This document shows, piece after piece, positions 43,842 through 55,753 of a DNA stretch of 64,000 nucleotides (its first letter is position 1; each line of letters begins with the position of its first letter). The notes beneath the pieces were generated by a model. It saw only the letters and a program-made list of their open reading frames with translations, was not told the DNA's origin and did no database searches. Source of the DNA: Ditylenchus dipsaci (lineage: Eukaryota > Nematoda > Chromadorea > Rhabditida > Anguinidae); assembly GCA_004194705.1 (NCBI GenBank), contig SADC01001331.1:558001-622000 (forward strand), given 5' to 3'. Position numbers and translations under genes: made by a program.

Positions 43842-46501
43842 ATGATGGTTATGGAAGTTAGTTCTGATTGTTCTCTTGCACTGTGCGACGAATTTAGTGA
43901 AATCGTCACGCCTGTTAAAAAAAGAGAAGGCGGGACATACCACGGGTAGGCACTCTCATAAAGAAGTAGTTTTAATGCGTGAAAGTTGTAGGAGGTTAAT
44001 CTTGAAATAGGTGAATATTCAACAGGTTTGACACAAAGTTTGACTTAGAAAGCTATCTAAAAAACTCATTTACTTCTTAGAAACACACGAACTCCTTCAA
44101 AGGTGTGCTGACTATGTGCGTCTATACTATTTGAGATATCAGGAGAAGCGAATACCCAGAAAGGTATTTTACTTATTATCCGTTTCGAATGATCATTGCT
44201 GAAATTCAGATAATCAGCCAAATGGTGGAACTTTTCGATACATGTGGAGTCCCTATAAAAGGAGGGAGAAATCCGAAAACACTTATTGTAAATATGATTT
44301 ATCCCGAGTTCTGCAACTTGTTGATGTTGTAAGTTTTGTATTCTCAGCTAGTCGATGCGGTTGTGTTATATTAATTTTATTTCGGTCTGGATCAAATGGA
44401 CCAGTTGGAGTCTCGAATTGGTCGCCATCTGTGGGATCTGTATTACATTTCTTCTGCAGACTTGTAAACTTTTTCATTTTTTCCGCTTCAAATTTCATAC
44501 ATGGGAGTTTTAGATTTGCCGGCTGTGAGAAATCTTCACAGCATTTTACCATACGCGTCATTTCAGTGATTAGAAAAGTTTTCGATGCGGTCCAGAAGCG
44601 GCAGTTCGAAAAGGCCGTGCTAGCAATAGGTAAATTCCTTGTAATGGAAGACACTTGTTTGCCACTAATATGAGTTCAAGAATGCATCTGATTGTCATCC
44701 CATTTTGAAATAATCTGCTCAATCTACTGTTTTTTTTTCAGGAAATATCAGACTGGTCTGCTCAAAATTGCCCAGTGAGAAGCACTATCTGAAGTCAACA
44801 TTGAAAGCCTTTTCCTTTTATTTTCCCTCTCTCTTCTATGTAGTGTTGCAAAGGCATTTGGAGTCAGGCTGTCCTGTACAAGTCATTAGTGAAAAATATT
44901 CTGAAGTAACTTAATTTTGGGCAAAACTTTTTCTTTTGGCCGAAAATCTTTTTTGTGGCTGGTTTCGTCATCTTCGGTGATGAACGGCCGAAGAAAACGA
45001 AATCGGCCACAAAAAAAGAGATTTTCGGCCACAAGAAAAGTTTTGCCCCTTAGTTTTTAGCTTGAAAATTTTTCAAATTTCGAATATTTTAATTTTAGGT
45101 TGTTTCCTCTTTCGTGAGCACGTGTGTTTTCAAGAATCATGCGTATGACTATACGGAATTCTACTTGACGCAATTTCTCATCTTTCATCTGGCTCACCAA
45201 CTTTTGGATGAAGCTGACAAAGCGCTAGAACATAATTTAACTCATCAAGATCCAGAGGTAGTGATCGATTATTCTCCAATTTTTAACGGACTAACTTCTT
45301 TAACATTAGTGGGGTAGAGTTCGTCAAATCTATCGTTACTGGGTATGTTTGTCTTTTTCAGTAATCTTTACTAGTCCTTTAGTCACAGTGAAAGGTTAAA
45401 ATCGAAGCCGAAATAAAGATCTCACTAAAAATCGTTATTTTATTTTTCCAAATGCAAATCTGATGAAGTAAACCCGCCATAATTAAACATGATTATGGAG
45501 GTTTCCTATCTTAGATTTTACATTTGCAAAAATAAAATAATGATTTCTAGGCAGTTCTTTCATTCAACTTCGACCTCTTATTGTGACCAAGAGTTTATAG
45601 TTTCATAAATTTGGCGGTTTCTGTTTTTAGTTGGACTACGAGAAATGGCAGCATGAATTGCAAGAGTATCCCACTGCTAGATTAAGTCCTACTTTGTGTT
45701 CTTTTTTCTCAACTATTCTTGACTCTTCCCTCAGAACTACTCATGGACCTCCTATGGAATGCGTGGGTTTCTTGCCAGTCTTGATTCGTCTGGTGCGTTT
45801 TTGAGCTGTTTACAGTAGTTGGGGGTAAAATGGTGCTCTAGGCCGAAGTTTTGAATCGCATCGATGAACTACGAGATGCTCTTGCTGAATGTTGCTGCAG
45901 TGACGCCTATCTTCTTTCTCAAGTGACCAGAACATTGAATTCTCTTGGACTTCATCATGTATCCGGGTTCTTATTTACAAGGGTTAATTCTCATTAATTG
46001 ATTTTTATGCAAATCTTCATCCCTTTTTCTTATTCAGGCAATGAATCTCATACCTGCAGACAGTATGGCAAGTAATGACTTTGTGATCGATATCGTCGAA
46101 CAGCAGTGGGTTTCGCATTTTTTACTCTCTGCAGTTTTTCAATCAGATTGATTTAGGTCGCTTGATCCTGCGGGTCATGGTGCCTTTGAAGATTTGATCG
46201 CTCTAAACCTTAGGATGCTTTTCAATTTTATGGATCATGGTCGTAATCGGGATAATGCTCGTGCCTGTAAGTTTGCTTGTCCTATTTTCCTCCTTTTATT
46301 TGAGCGTCGACAGTTATTTTACCTTTTAGGGGGCTTCTTAAAGCCAATTTTCTCTATGTCGGAACAGAAGTTGAAGCATTTGTGAGCCCATTGTGGAATG
46401 ATCGACGATGCTGGTGGCCTTTTTTTCACAGTGTAGCTGTAGAAAAAGAAGCGAGAAAAGCAAGAAAGAGTGTTTTTAATGTTCTTAACTCCTTGAGCTG
46501 A
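43842..46501 (+). CDS. Unrecognised multi-exon helical protein
   Basis: I do not recognise this family. The start is ATG 43842 (MMVMEVSSDCSLALCDEFSE) and the stop 46499-46501. Successive exons with good splice sites encode segments such as FLETHELLQRCADYVRLYYL, IISQMVELFDTCGVPIKGG, QMDQLESRIGRHLWDLYYIS, STLKAFSFYFPSLFYVVLQ, EFYLTQFLIFHLAHQLLDEA, FFSTILDSSLRTTHG, AEVLNRIDELRDALAECCC, AFEDLIALNLRMLFNFMDHG and WWPFFHSVAVEKEARKARKS. Everything visible is amphipathic helix, with no membrane span or catalytic motif, consistent with a scaffold or tethering subunit. Two introns contain palindromic MITEs (44920-45050 and 45428-45550). It is followed 130 bp later by GTF3C5 on the same strand. A short RNRDNAR motif recalls the NRxRxR motif of NAA35/Mak10, but the rest does not match well enough to call it. 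Confidence 0.65.
44920..45050. mobile_element. Palindromic MITE in an intron of the 43842 gene
   Basis: 'gggcaaaactttttcttttg' is repeated inverted as '..acaagaaaagttttgcccc', with 'ggccgaaaatctttttt' inside each arm. Non-coding. Confidence 0.7.
45428..45550. mobile_element. Second palindromic MITE in an intron of the 43842 gene
   Basis: 'aaatcgttattttatttttc' pairs with '..aaaataaaataatgattt', and the centre pairs 'aaacccgccataattaaaca' with 'gattatggaggttt'. Non-coding. Confidence 0.65.
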
Positions 46502-46630
46502 CTTTTTGTTTAATAAAATGTATTAGCTGTGGTTTACCTTGCTGTGTAGTTTTCGTTCTTCTCGACATAATACTTTCCTAATTTCGTGTCTAAACATGTG
46601 ACCATTATTTAAAAATCCAGTGTAGGAGTG

Positions 46631-49317
46631 ATGACGCAGGCCTTATCTGATTTTATTTTAATCGAGTTAGTTTTGTTTTGAATCAAGAGTGGTTCAATAC
46701 ACATGAAACGTCTAGGTATCCCGGAGTCGTCCAAAATGTGGAAAATGCGTTGGCAACCTTGGGAGGAATAGGCTCAGTCGCTTTGGTAAAAATAAAACCG
46801 TTTCAGCTCTTATATGCTCCCGCATCTCTGAGTTTAGTCTGCTGCTGGTCAATGCCCCTTACAACTAAAGTTTCGTAATGATAATCCGTATGAGAATGGA
46901 TTGGTGGCTGAGAAGAAAAACCTTTCCGATGTTGTTTCTGGTAATCCTTAAAAATTTCATCGCTACTATAATAATTTTTAATAACAGGACAGCTTCATTT
47001 GGTTGTGAAAATTCGTAGAAAAAAGTCGAAACCAAATTTAGATTGTGAAGTTCAATGTTTGGGAATGGTTGTTTGCTTATATCCTCAGTAAATAACTGCT
47101 ATGCATGGTAACCTGCTTAGGTGTCAACAATGTTCTCGTTCAAATCCATGTGTGATTTCCACTATCTGCCTGTCAGGAAAATACACGGTGAAAACGTGTA
47201 TGAAGATCTGGTAATTAATTTTCCTTTTAGAGATTGAGCAGAATTATTAACTTCTTAACTACAGGTTTCCAAACTCATACCAACATCGTTTACTTCGGGT
47301 AATTCATTTATTGATGTTGCATATTTTATGCGATTTCACCTCATCTTTACGTCGCGCCAATCACTTTAATATATTTTATTTCAGCTTTATCATGGTGGGA
47401 CAAGTCAGGAGAAGAAAGTCAGGAATTACTCGAGACTCCACATTTCTTACCGCCCTTTGTGTTCAGCAGGTGTGTCCTTTACAAAAAAATTATCCGTTAT
47501 TTGCCAATGGTTTTGGAATTCTTCACCGGAAGTCTTTATTCTACTTTAGGTACAATACACCGTCTACTAAATTGCTGGTAAGATGTTTTCGGCTAGGCCA
47601 TTTGTCTTCGGGTTCAATAACAATCATTTTCAGTGTAATGACATTGATCGCATGCCTGGAAACATACGACCTGGAGTGGGTCATGGAAAAAGTAGGAAGA
47701 ATCTTGCTTTTCATCATTTAAAATTGAATATTTTTCAGACCTTCGTATGGAGCGCAAAGCCTTCACAATAACGGTCAATGGCGATATGGAGTTTCCATCA
47801 GGTATGTTAAACTTTAAAAAAAATTGCTTACCCTATTGTTGGAGTTTTAGAGGCATCAGAAGCAGCTATCAAAGATGTCGATTTGAGGTAAAAACTTTTA
47901 CACTTTGGACTTTGATTTGAACCAGTTTCTAAATACCTAGGATCAAAAACGAAAGTGCTCACCAAGCGTTGGGGAAATTGTTTGATGAGCGGCCTATGTG
48001 GACCAGAGTAATTTTTTTCAATTTGAGTCTTATTTTCAAGCTTGATGCAGGTTGCTCTTCTCAATGAAACCAAGTTGGAGGACAGTATGCTCAAGTGAGT
48101 TATTTGTTATGATTTTATCACTTGACTACTGATGTTGATGGATGAATTTTATTAAAGTAGAAAAAAGTACGGCTATCCAGAACCTTCGGGGCCCCACTCG
48201 CCAGAACCAAAGGGGTCCCAGTCATTTTAAGTCTAATCTATGTGAAAAATAAGTAAGGCGCGGATTCAAATTGAACATTTTTTTGCATTGATTAGACTTA
48301 AAATGACTGGGACCCCTTTGGTTCTGGCGAGTGGGGCCCCAAAGGTTCTGTTGCTCCAAAAGTACTTCATTGAACTTTTATATTAAAACTTTCAATTAGG
48401 TTATTTAACCACGCTAGTTTTTAGGGTCATGCTGGCCAAGTTTGCATTTTACATAATGAGCGGTCCTTGGGGCAGGTAGCACAGTTTTTCGCAAAGCCAA
48501 TTTGCTAAAATTTACATAAATTTACAGGTTGTGGTGCAAGTTCGGTTACGATCCTCGTAAAGATCAGTCAGCCAAACAGTACCAAACTGTAATGGGTATG
48601 GTGCATTTAAATGGCCTTCTAAAATTTAAACTATTTGCAGTTTCATTTCGCCAACATCAGAGCATTCCAGAGCGTCAGCGACTTAAAGTTAGTATATGTG
48701 ACAGGGGCAATGCGCCATCTACTTCGGCCAACATGGATCATTTGGAGTACACTTACAAGCCAGGTGACAATTTTATTTTTATCGTGAGGTTATGTCAACT
48801 TTATGGAAGCTTTAGGAAAACTTCCTCCCGTGAGGCAGATGTGGTGTGTCTCTCTTATTCAATTTGTAGTTAACCTTTTTAAATCTATACGAATATTTGA
48901 GGTACTGTGTTTGCGACGTCCATCTGCCAGGTAAATTAATCATTCGAGTGATTAAAAACCATAATAAAATATATGTCATAAATTGATTGCAGCTGCTCAA
49001 AAGGTTTTGCGGAAAGATTTTTTTGCCATTTTGAAGCAGGTTCATTCCACTCATGGGTGGCTCCCACCAGTAAGTCAAAGTCCTCTGCGTGGAAATATAC
49101 CCTTCTTTTTAGGAAGTTATTAATTCGATCAGGTTGGTTTGACTTCTGCCTTTTTAGAAATTTATTCTAGTGCGCTCTTGGCTTTAGATCAGCGATTAAA
49201 GAGGATGTGAAGAAGCTGTCTGAATTGATGGATGTCAGCGAAGACTACGAAGCCGAAGCGACCACAGCAGATATAAGCGGGTTTATAGCTAATGATGACT
49301 CAGATTCAGAATGGTGA
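46631..49317 (+). CDS. GTF3C5: General transcription factor IIIC subunit 5 (TFIIIC63/tau95 family)
   Basis: This is the TFIIIC subunit that, with GTF3C3, contacts the A-box side of tRNA genes and helps recruit TFIIIB for RNA polymerase III. Exon 1 (46631-46665, MTQALSDFILI) joins through a 50-bp intron to EYPGVVQNVENALATLGG, the conserved N-terminal signature. Then follow CPLQLKFRNDNPY, LVVKIRRKK, VSTMFSFKSMCDFHYLPVR and LPPFVFSR. The C-terminal half has ALGKLFDERPMWTRVAL, FYIMSGPWGRLWCKFGYDPR and PVRQMWYCVCD, in the same order as in the human protein. The C-terminus is acidic (ISGFIANDDSDSEW). There are over a dozen exons with introns of about 45-55 bp, except one holding a palindromic MITE at 48176-48350. 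The start is chosen because it alone gives a phase-correct join to EYPGVV. Confidence 0.93.
48176..48350. mobile_element. Palindromic MITE in a GTF3C5 intron
   Basis: 'ccagaaccttcggggcccca' at 48178 pairs with '..tggggccccaaaggttctg' near 48350, and 'ggtcccagtcattttaagtc' pairs with its complement. The element lies within an intron and does not touch coding sequence. Confidence 0.75.
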
Positions 49318-50394
49318 ATAGCTTCTATATGTGGTGTTTTCAGCGTTGAATTTTGTACATTTTTGTTACCTCCTGCCAGTAAGGTTGTTGTGTCGATACT
49401 TATAGATTCTTTGACATTTGAGTGATCTGATGCGCATTTGATTGTAACTAGTAGCCTCATAAGACATTGGCCCTCATTTGTGCAAAACTTTTCTGGGCTT
49501 CCTTGTTTGGGTTCTCTTTTTTAGACCCACCATTTGGGCGCCCTTATTTTGGCTCCGTAAGTCGAATCGCATTTTCAAACACTCTGTGCTGTAGGAAGAC
49601 CGTGACCGCAATAACGTGGGCTGAAAAGGAAACACAAAGACTTTCATACCATAAAAAATATAAGTACTTCTTTTTCTCATAAAATATTGCGCATTTCGAA
49701 ATATGGTTTTAAATCATGTCTTGTAATGTCTTTTCGGCTTAATACAATCAAAAAATGTTTTTTACTATATAGGGCTTTATAATTTCAAACTTTTTTTTTG
49801 AAATTTGACTTTAACTTCTTATAGGTAGAACATATTCTCGGGTATTTCAGAGTCATCTTTCGGTTATTAATCACATGGTGGCTTATGCAGGGGTTGGCCT
49901 TTCGGAAAATTAGATAATATTTTTTCCCGGCCCAAATCCACGCTTTTTCGAATTGTTGGTTGCTCAAGTCTAGGTAACGACGATAAGCCTGATTGTTCGC
50001 AGTAATTTCCGTAGTTCCTCCACTGATTCAACCTGTTTTCTTTTTTCTCATTCAATATCTCTTTATAGTATTTGGACTATGTCCGTCACGTTTTTGACTA
50101 CAAAGTTTGTTCGCAGCATAAGTGGCCTTAGAGTTAATGTATTGATACACTGACCTTATTTTACATCAGATGTCGCGTTCCGAAAAAGGATGGCCAAATA
50201 AGGAATAAATAGTTTAAATGCAAAAAAATCTACAAGTACTGCAAAAAATGAAATTTATTGTTGCGAGATTTCAACAAATTTAATAAAGACTGATGGTCAA
50301 CCGTAATTATATATTTAAGAAAATCCCAGTTTAAAAACCGCAGCATGCGTTTCCAATTGCAAAAAGACCATATCGTGAGGACTACGCTACGTCA
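49318..50394. other. GTF3C5 3' flank, no gene seen
   Basis: AT-rich sequence with no coding region I can support on either strand and no clear inverted repeats. Confidence 0.4.
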
Positions 50395-50645
50395 GTTTGA
50401 TCCAGTGGTAAGCCACAAATTGCCAGTGGAATGCCACCAAGTGCCACTGGAATGCTACTTAGTTATTTGTTCCAGTGGTAATCCACTGGATTACCTCTGG
50501 ATTCCAGCTGAGTCCAGTCGTAATCCAGTAGACTGCCACTGGATTTTGTCTAATCCAGTGGTATCCACTGGATTTGACAACTTTGGTGGCAATCCAGTGG
50601 TGATTAGTGGCAATCCAGTGGCACTTTGTGGCGAACCACTGGATT
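50395..50645. repeat. Array of self-complementary 'ccagtgg/ccactgg' units
   Basis: At least twelve occurrences of 'atccagtgg' or its complement 'ccactggat' in mixed orientation fill 250 bp. This looks like the subterminal array of a hAT-type MITE, but I found no inverted ends or duplication. The open frame across it is an artefact. Confidence 0.6.
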
Positions 50646-50854
50646 AAAATTAACTGTGTATAGGCTAAAATCAGCTTAATTTTCTATAATCGATGATTCT
50701 GAGGGGGACGCTACTCGGTAATACCACCCTCCACCCCCCCCCCCAAAAGCTACTCGGGAATATTTTGCGTTGGCGAGTTTTTGTTCGGCAAATTTAGCCG
50801 TTGGCGAGTTTTGCGCCAACTAGTGGCCCAATTTTGACCATTTGCTTGTTTTAC

Positions 50855-51112
50855 CATGTTTCGGTCACTGGAGCTGTGCAAAAAGAGCCTCTAAATGCAT
50901 TTTCGATCAAAAGCCTTGCGCGAAATTATGTCTAAGGTAAGTTAGTGCGCGCATCTCTAGCTCTCAAGCCCACTGAGCCCTCTTCGGGGAGCAGAAGGCT
51001 TAGATACTTGGTGTTGAGATGCGCACACCCTTATTCCTTAGACACAAATCACTCGAAAGGGACTCTGATGCATAAAAAAATGTATTCATACCAGAGTTTC
51101 ATTATGCGGTAG
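50855..51112. repeat. Family A GC-hairpin repeat, copy 5
   Basis: It contains 'gtctaaggtaagttagtgcg', the GC stem near 50970 with a partly degraded right arm, and 'gttgagatgcgcacaccctt', ending near 'tatgcggtaggccccagt'. Fragments of the same 3' end recur at 54850-54910. Confidence 0.7.
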
Positions 51113-51123
51113 GCCCCAGTTGG

Positions 51124-51228
51124 CTAAATTTCGGAACACCCACCCCAGTCAATTTCGGAACACCCACCCCAGTCAATTTCGGAACACCCACCCCAGTCAA
51201 TTTCGGAACACCCACCTCAGTTAAATTT
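51124..51228. repeat. 24-bp tandem repeat, four copies
   Basis: The unit 'tttcggaacacccaccccag' plus four bases repeats four times head to tail with only minor changes in the last copy. Period 24. Confidence 0.85.
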
Positions 51229-51971
51229 TGGTATACAGACTGGTTCATACAAATACAAATACACAAAAAATCATTTATTACTCGAAAAGTACTAAGAATA
51301 GCAATCATGAATTTAATCGATACGTCTGATTTGGGAGAACTTATTTCGCTTATACACAGCTATTGACACAGGAACTCGGGGTTGAAATTGGGTCATGTTA
51401 AACTTTAATTCGAGCAACTATTAAACTTCAAAAACAACGACCTAGTACCTTAACATGACCCTATTTAAAGTTCAACTTTACCCAATTTAAACTTTAACTT
51501 TACTCTAATTAAACTTGGATTTCACCCAATTTAAACCTTGATGTTACCCAATTTAAACTTCAAAAAGTAGGTAGGTTACCAGGCGGTACCGAACTATTGT
51601 GTCAGTGATGCACTACCACAGCCTTACTCACTAGGCTACCATGTCGTTTTAAATGTTCAGGGTTATGCATGGGCTATATACCAATATGACTGTTTCTGCA
51701 ATCCTAATTTTTATAGAGTTTCTACCAAAAGTTTTTTTTATTTTGTCATGATTAGACAGCAATTCGATTTTTTATAGCACTATAAAAAACAATAGCTAGT
51801 GTTACTGCGTAAAAAGGGCTGTAAAAGGGACGAGTAAAAAGGGGGCCAGTAAAAAAGGGCTGTGTTAGGTGAACAGATGCTTAACTGTATTTTTCATCTC
51901 TTTTTTTGAGATATTTTTTGTGATACTAGTTAGTAATTGCTATTATTGTGGTTAATAGTACTTAGGTACTA
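51229..51971. other. Repeat fragments including a minus-strand tRNA-like sequence
   Basis: 51400-51560 has degenerate 'acccaatttaaactt' units. 51580-51645 on the minus strand contains an A-box-like 'tggtagcctagtgagtaagg' and a B-box-like 'agttcggtacc', suggesting a SINE head. No gene is supported. Confidence 0.4.
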
Positions 51972-52040
51972 CAGTCGAACCTCGATATGACGCCACCCTT
52001 GGCACCCGCCAACAGGTGGCATTATATCGAGGTTTGACTG
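51972..52040. mobile_element. 69-bp minimal pogo-like MITE, TA target site
   Basis: 'cagtcgaacctcgatatgac' and the complement '..ttatatcgaggtttgactg' are flanked by TA (51970-51971 and 52041-52042). Apart from the two termini only about 20 bp remain in the middle, so this is essentially two joined terminal repeats. Confidence 0.85.
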
Positions 52041-52320
52041 TACTGGTCATGCCCTACTTTTTTATTTCTCACAGCAACAGGCTGAGTACTACAGTCGAAA
52101 TGATCGTAGTAGTCTGAGTATGGCTGATCCGATTTTTTTGTAATTTGTTTGAAATTAGTCTTTCTTGTTTTTGTAAAAAACTACTACCATTAACAATTTT
52201 GACTGTAATCCAGCTTCAGTTCTATTGTATAATCCAAACCAAGTGACTGTCCATTTGGTGCGAATTTTTTATGCTTTTCGAGTTCTAAAACTTGTTTTTT
52301 GCACTTATCCGAGCACTCTA

Positions 52321-52720
52321 TTGCTCGTTCAGGAAGTCTGAGTTGGAGTATTTGGCATCGTGAACACAGTTTACTCTAAATCCAACTCTAACGCCAACTC
52401 TAACTCCAAGGTGTTCATCAAGTCGGAGTTAGAGTATCTCTGATTAGCGAAGACTTTTTTTGGCCGGAAATCGCTACATTTCGCCCGTCTATGAGCTATT
52501 AGTGGCGGCAGCCTTGCAACTATGAGTCTGAACAATCAAAAAGTTTGAAAAATAAAAAACTTTAAGCGAAAAGCGCGATCACCAATCAGGAACACTCCAA
52601 CTCTAACTACGACTTCGTGAACACGTAGGATTTGGAGTCGGAATTGGAGTAATTTGCATCGTGAACACCCCTTACTCCAACTCCGACTCCAAATCCAACT
52701 CCGACTTCCTGAACGAGCCA
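52321..52720. mobile_element. 400-bp PIF-type MITE with 'ggagttggagt' units
   Basis: The left end 'ttgctcgttcaggaagtctg' and right end '..cgacttcctgaacgagcca' are inverted, flanked by cta and tta. The interior repeats 'aactccaactctaac' and 'ggagttagag' units. It belongs with the elements at 27952 and 61613, which share TGGC-type ends and 3-bp duplications. Confidence 0.75.
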
Positions 52721-54480
52721 TTAAGAAAGATTCATTATAGTAAAAATGCTATTTCGTATTAAATTTAATCAAATGACAGTTTTCCACCTCCAAACTATTT
52801 TTACATTATCGGAATAATGCACGAAAAAGATTTTTGAAGCTTAAACATAAGAAAAAATTTCGCCCCGGGTGGACATGCAGATTCACCACTTTAACTCTCA
52901 TATGGATTCATTGGACAAAACATTTAACTTCCTTATTTCAATCTATCAACCGGGATATCCATTTATCAGAAGTATACATTCATATCCAGATATCTTCATT
53001 GTCTTAAAACACCAACACCATCACCAAACCAATACCTTGGCTACTATTGCCCAGGCACTTTCACCTAAATACCGATACCGAGGCATTCCTTTGTACCAAC
53101 ACCTGAGTACCTTTACTTAGATACAAAAGCCTGAGTACCGCCTGGATACCTCACAGGGTATGAAACTAATCCAGACTAGAGTTCTTGCAAGTGAAACCGC
53201 TGTTTTAGTATTATCAAACCATAACAGCACATGATTTTGCACAAGTTCACTAATTTTCAATTACTTTCAGCCCAATCCAAAATTTCGGATGTTCGAGGAT
53301 ACCCAATTAGGGTACCCATGAGTATACCAAATTAGAGGACACCCACTTTTTTTAAAAAGGCCATATCTCAACATTTTCATATTCAATAAAATCTGTAGCA
53401 AGGATTTTGTAGCTTGTGTGAAAGTGGGGATTACCGAGGTGAAATGAGTAGGTTGGGGCAATCACTAACAAGGAAAGTATCCAAGTTGTGATTCTGAGGA
53501 CGAAAGATAATAAAAAAAATTAGCGCATTCTTGTAGAGTACCCCCAGGTTGTGGTTGGCTAGACTCCGCGTAATAATCAAAATTTTGAGAAATAATTAAT
53601 TGAAGTTTGAAATGCAGAATCCTTTCCTAAAAAAATTTCATTTTCCTCAAGGGACAACCATTCGTATAATCGTGATTCTTGACTACTGAATAAGCAATTT
53701 GATTCCTTATTTGGTTTTCCTTGGTTTCAAAGATCGATTCTTTTTTGGTATAGCCTTAGTCCCCAAGGCAAAAATACTAAAATTGTTAAGAACACATTTC
53801 AAACTTCAATAAATTATTTCTCAAAATTTCGACTGTCACTATTACGCGGGGTCTAGCCAACCACTTTTACACGTCACCTGGGGGTGCTCTTTAAGAATAC
53901 AATAAATTTTTTTATTCTCTTTTGTCCTAGACAAAAGATCCTCAGAATCTACTTGTAAGAGTAAACTAATGCCTGTGAGGAGTGCTGTGTGTGTATTGTT
54001 TAATATAATAAAACAATTACGAACACAATACCGAAAAACAAAAAGTTATTTTTGAGGGGGTAGAGAGCAACATTTTACTGAAAGGGTGAACAGTCATTTT
54101 TGGCTTCAAAATGTGTGACAAAATGGGTGTCGAATGTGAACATTGGGGCCAACAAAATATTGAACAAAAGATTGTTGAAGATAAGATTGTTGAGTATCGA
54201 CATTTCAGGGTCAACAAAAATGTTGACCCCAACTATGGACACTGCCAAACACTATATCCTACCTAAAACTTACATCGCACAGCACAAAAACAACCACAAA
54301 CATGATAAAAATGCATATTCACAAAAATGCATATTCACACGCAAAAAAGTGAACATTGGTGTTAAACCTGGAATAATATAAAATAAAAAAAGCTACACCA
54401 AACTCATCAAAAGCTACATAAAAAGCTACACCGAAATACCTATAACGGTGTAGCTTTTTTTGTAAAAAAAGGGTCGAAAA
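52721..54480. other. Gene-free stretch
   Basis: No coding segment is supported. A loose inverted pair around the 'gtctagccaac' sequence (53560 and 53860) suggests one decayed palindrome with its centre near 53710. Confidence 0.4.
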
Positions 54481-54600
54481 GCAACCCAGTTGAAGAACAG
54501 CTGGCTTAAGAACTGACCGGTTGAATAATTTACCGGTTGAAGAACTTACCGGTTGAAGAATTTGCCGGTAGAGAACTGTAGGTTGAAGAATAGGGTAGAG
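54481..54600. repeat. Tandem 'ccggttgaagaa' units
   Basis: Six or seven degenerate 16-20-bp units ('taccggttgaagaacttacc') in tandem, related to the array in DGCR6 intron 1 at 27090-27400. Confidence 0.65.
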
Positions 54601-54639
54601 CCTTTATTTTTTCACAGAGGGTCAAAATGTTTATGAACC

Positions 54640-54910
54640 GAAGTCACTCCTGGAGCATGGGACGGTGCCGTAGCAATTATCTGGCACATTTGGGGTGTGC
54701 GGCGATGCTGCAGCGAAAATCGTATCGTACTGAACATACCTGCAGCACCGCCGGCGCTAGCGCTGTTTTTGAAAAAAGCCAAGCAGGCCGCCAGGCGCAG
54801 GCGGCGAATTTTTTTGAGCGCCGATTTTGAAGCGGCCGGCACGCCGCCAGAGTCTGGATGCACAAAAAAGCATGCATACCAGATTTTTTTTATGTGGTAG
54901 GCCCCAGTAT
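54640..54910. repeat. GC-rich island and family A 3' fragment
   Basis: 54690-54840 is much richer in G+C than its surroundings and full of short palindromes ('gccggcgctagcgc', 'gccgccaggcgcaggcggc'). It ends in 'agtctggatgcacaaaaaag' and 'catgcataccaga', the 3' part of the family A repeat. Open frames on both strands follow from the base composition; no protein is recognised. Confidence 0.5.
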
Positions 54911-55753
54911 TCAAAACTATGTTCAAATTCCATCTTGATAGGGTCTCTAGTTACCTTTTCCGGAGAGTTACTTAAAAATTTTAAACTATTTTTAGCTACA
55001 TATACGATTAATCATATCACATATACGATTGATTTAAATTTTGCTCTGATCATAAAAATATGAATATCGAATACTGCGACTGCAAAAAGGTGCTTGAAAA
55101 GCTTTTGCAAAAAAATTCGGGTAATACTAAAATCTAGTACCAAAATACTTATTTCTAGTATCAAAATACTTTATTCCAGTACCAAAATCGATTTTTTTGA
55201 AAAATACTTATTTCTAGTACCAAATTACTTTTTTCTAGTACCAAAATCAAAATTGTGTCACTTTCGACTTGTTTTTGCTAGATTTTTCTGCAGATCATAC
55301 TTTTCATAGCTACTTTAATGAGAAAACACAATTTTTTCATATAGAAGCTGCCTTTTCGCCGTTCCATATTCGTTTATTGAGCATACTCACCCCTCTCGAG
55401 ATCGACAACTGGGATTTCAAAAATCTGGTCAAATCTGTGATCAAATCATCTTGTCCATGATTTGACTAAAATTAGGTGCTCAGCATACTTTGTAATTACT
55501 GAAACAGCAAAACAGTAGTGGTTTACCTCACAAATTTAAAAAATGAGCGAAAAATTCATGAACCCTTCAGGGCTAGTTTAACGAATTTACGCTCCTACTC
55601 AGGGTTTTCAACTAAAGTTCTCGTTTCTCTTAACAATACCTCTAATATTTGATCACCATGTTGAGTATTTTATAATAAAAGAAGCTCAACTTTATCCTCA
55701 AGTTTATTTAATTAATGCGAGTACAGATAATATTCAACATTCTAACAAACATT

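Noticed and set aside
43842..46501. NAA35/Mak10 (NatC subunit) identity for the helical gene
   Set aside because: Only a short RNRDNAR motif resembles the family. The diagnostic MDPKMDAGM block and the order of other conserved segments are not found.
3900..51000. Family A repeat as a spliced-leader RNA gene
   Set aside because: It has a good donor sequence and a hairpin, but no clear Sm site, no constant leader upstream of the donor, and donor-like sequence on both strands because it is palindromic.
51124..51228. 24-bp tandem repeat as a CRISPR array
   Set aside because: Copies are directly adjacent without spacers, and the genome is eukaryotic.
54612..54926. Alanine-rich open frames around 54.6-54.9 kb
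   Set aside because: The GC-rich palindromic island is open on both strands; this is a base composition effect.
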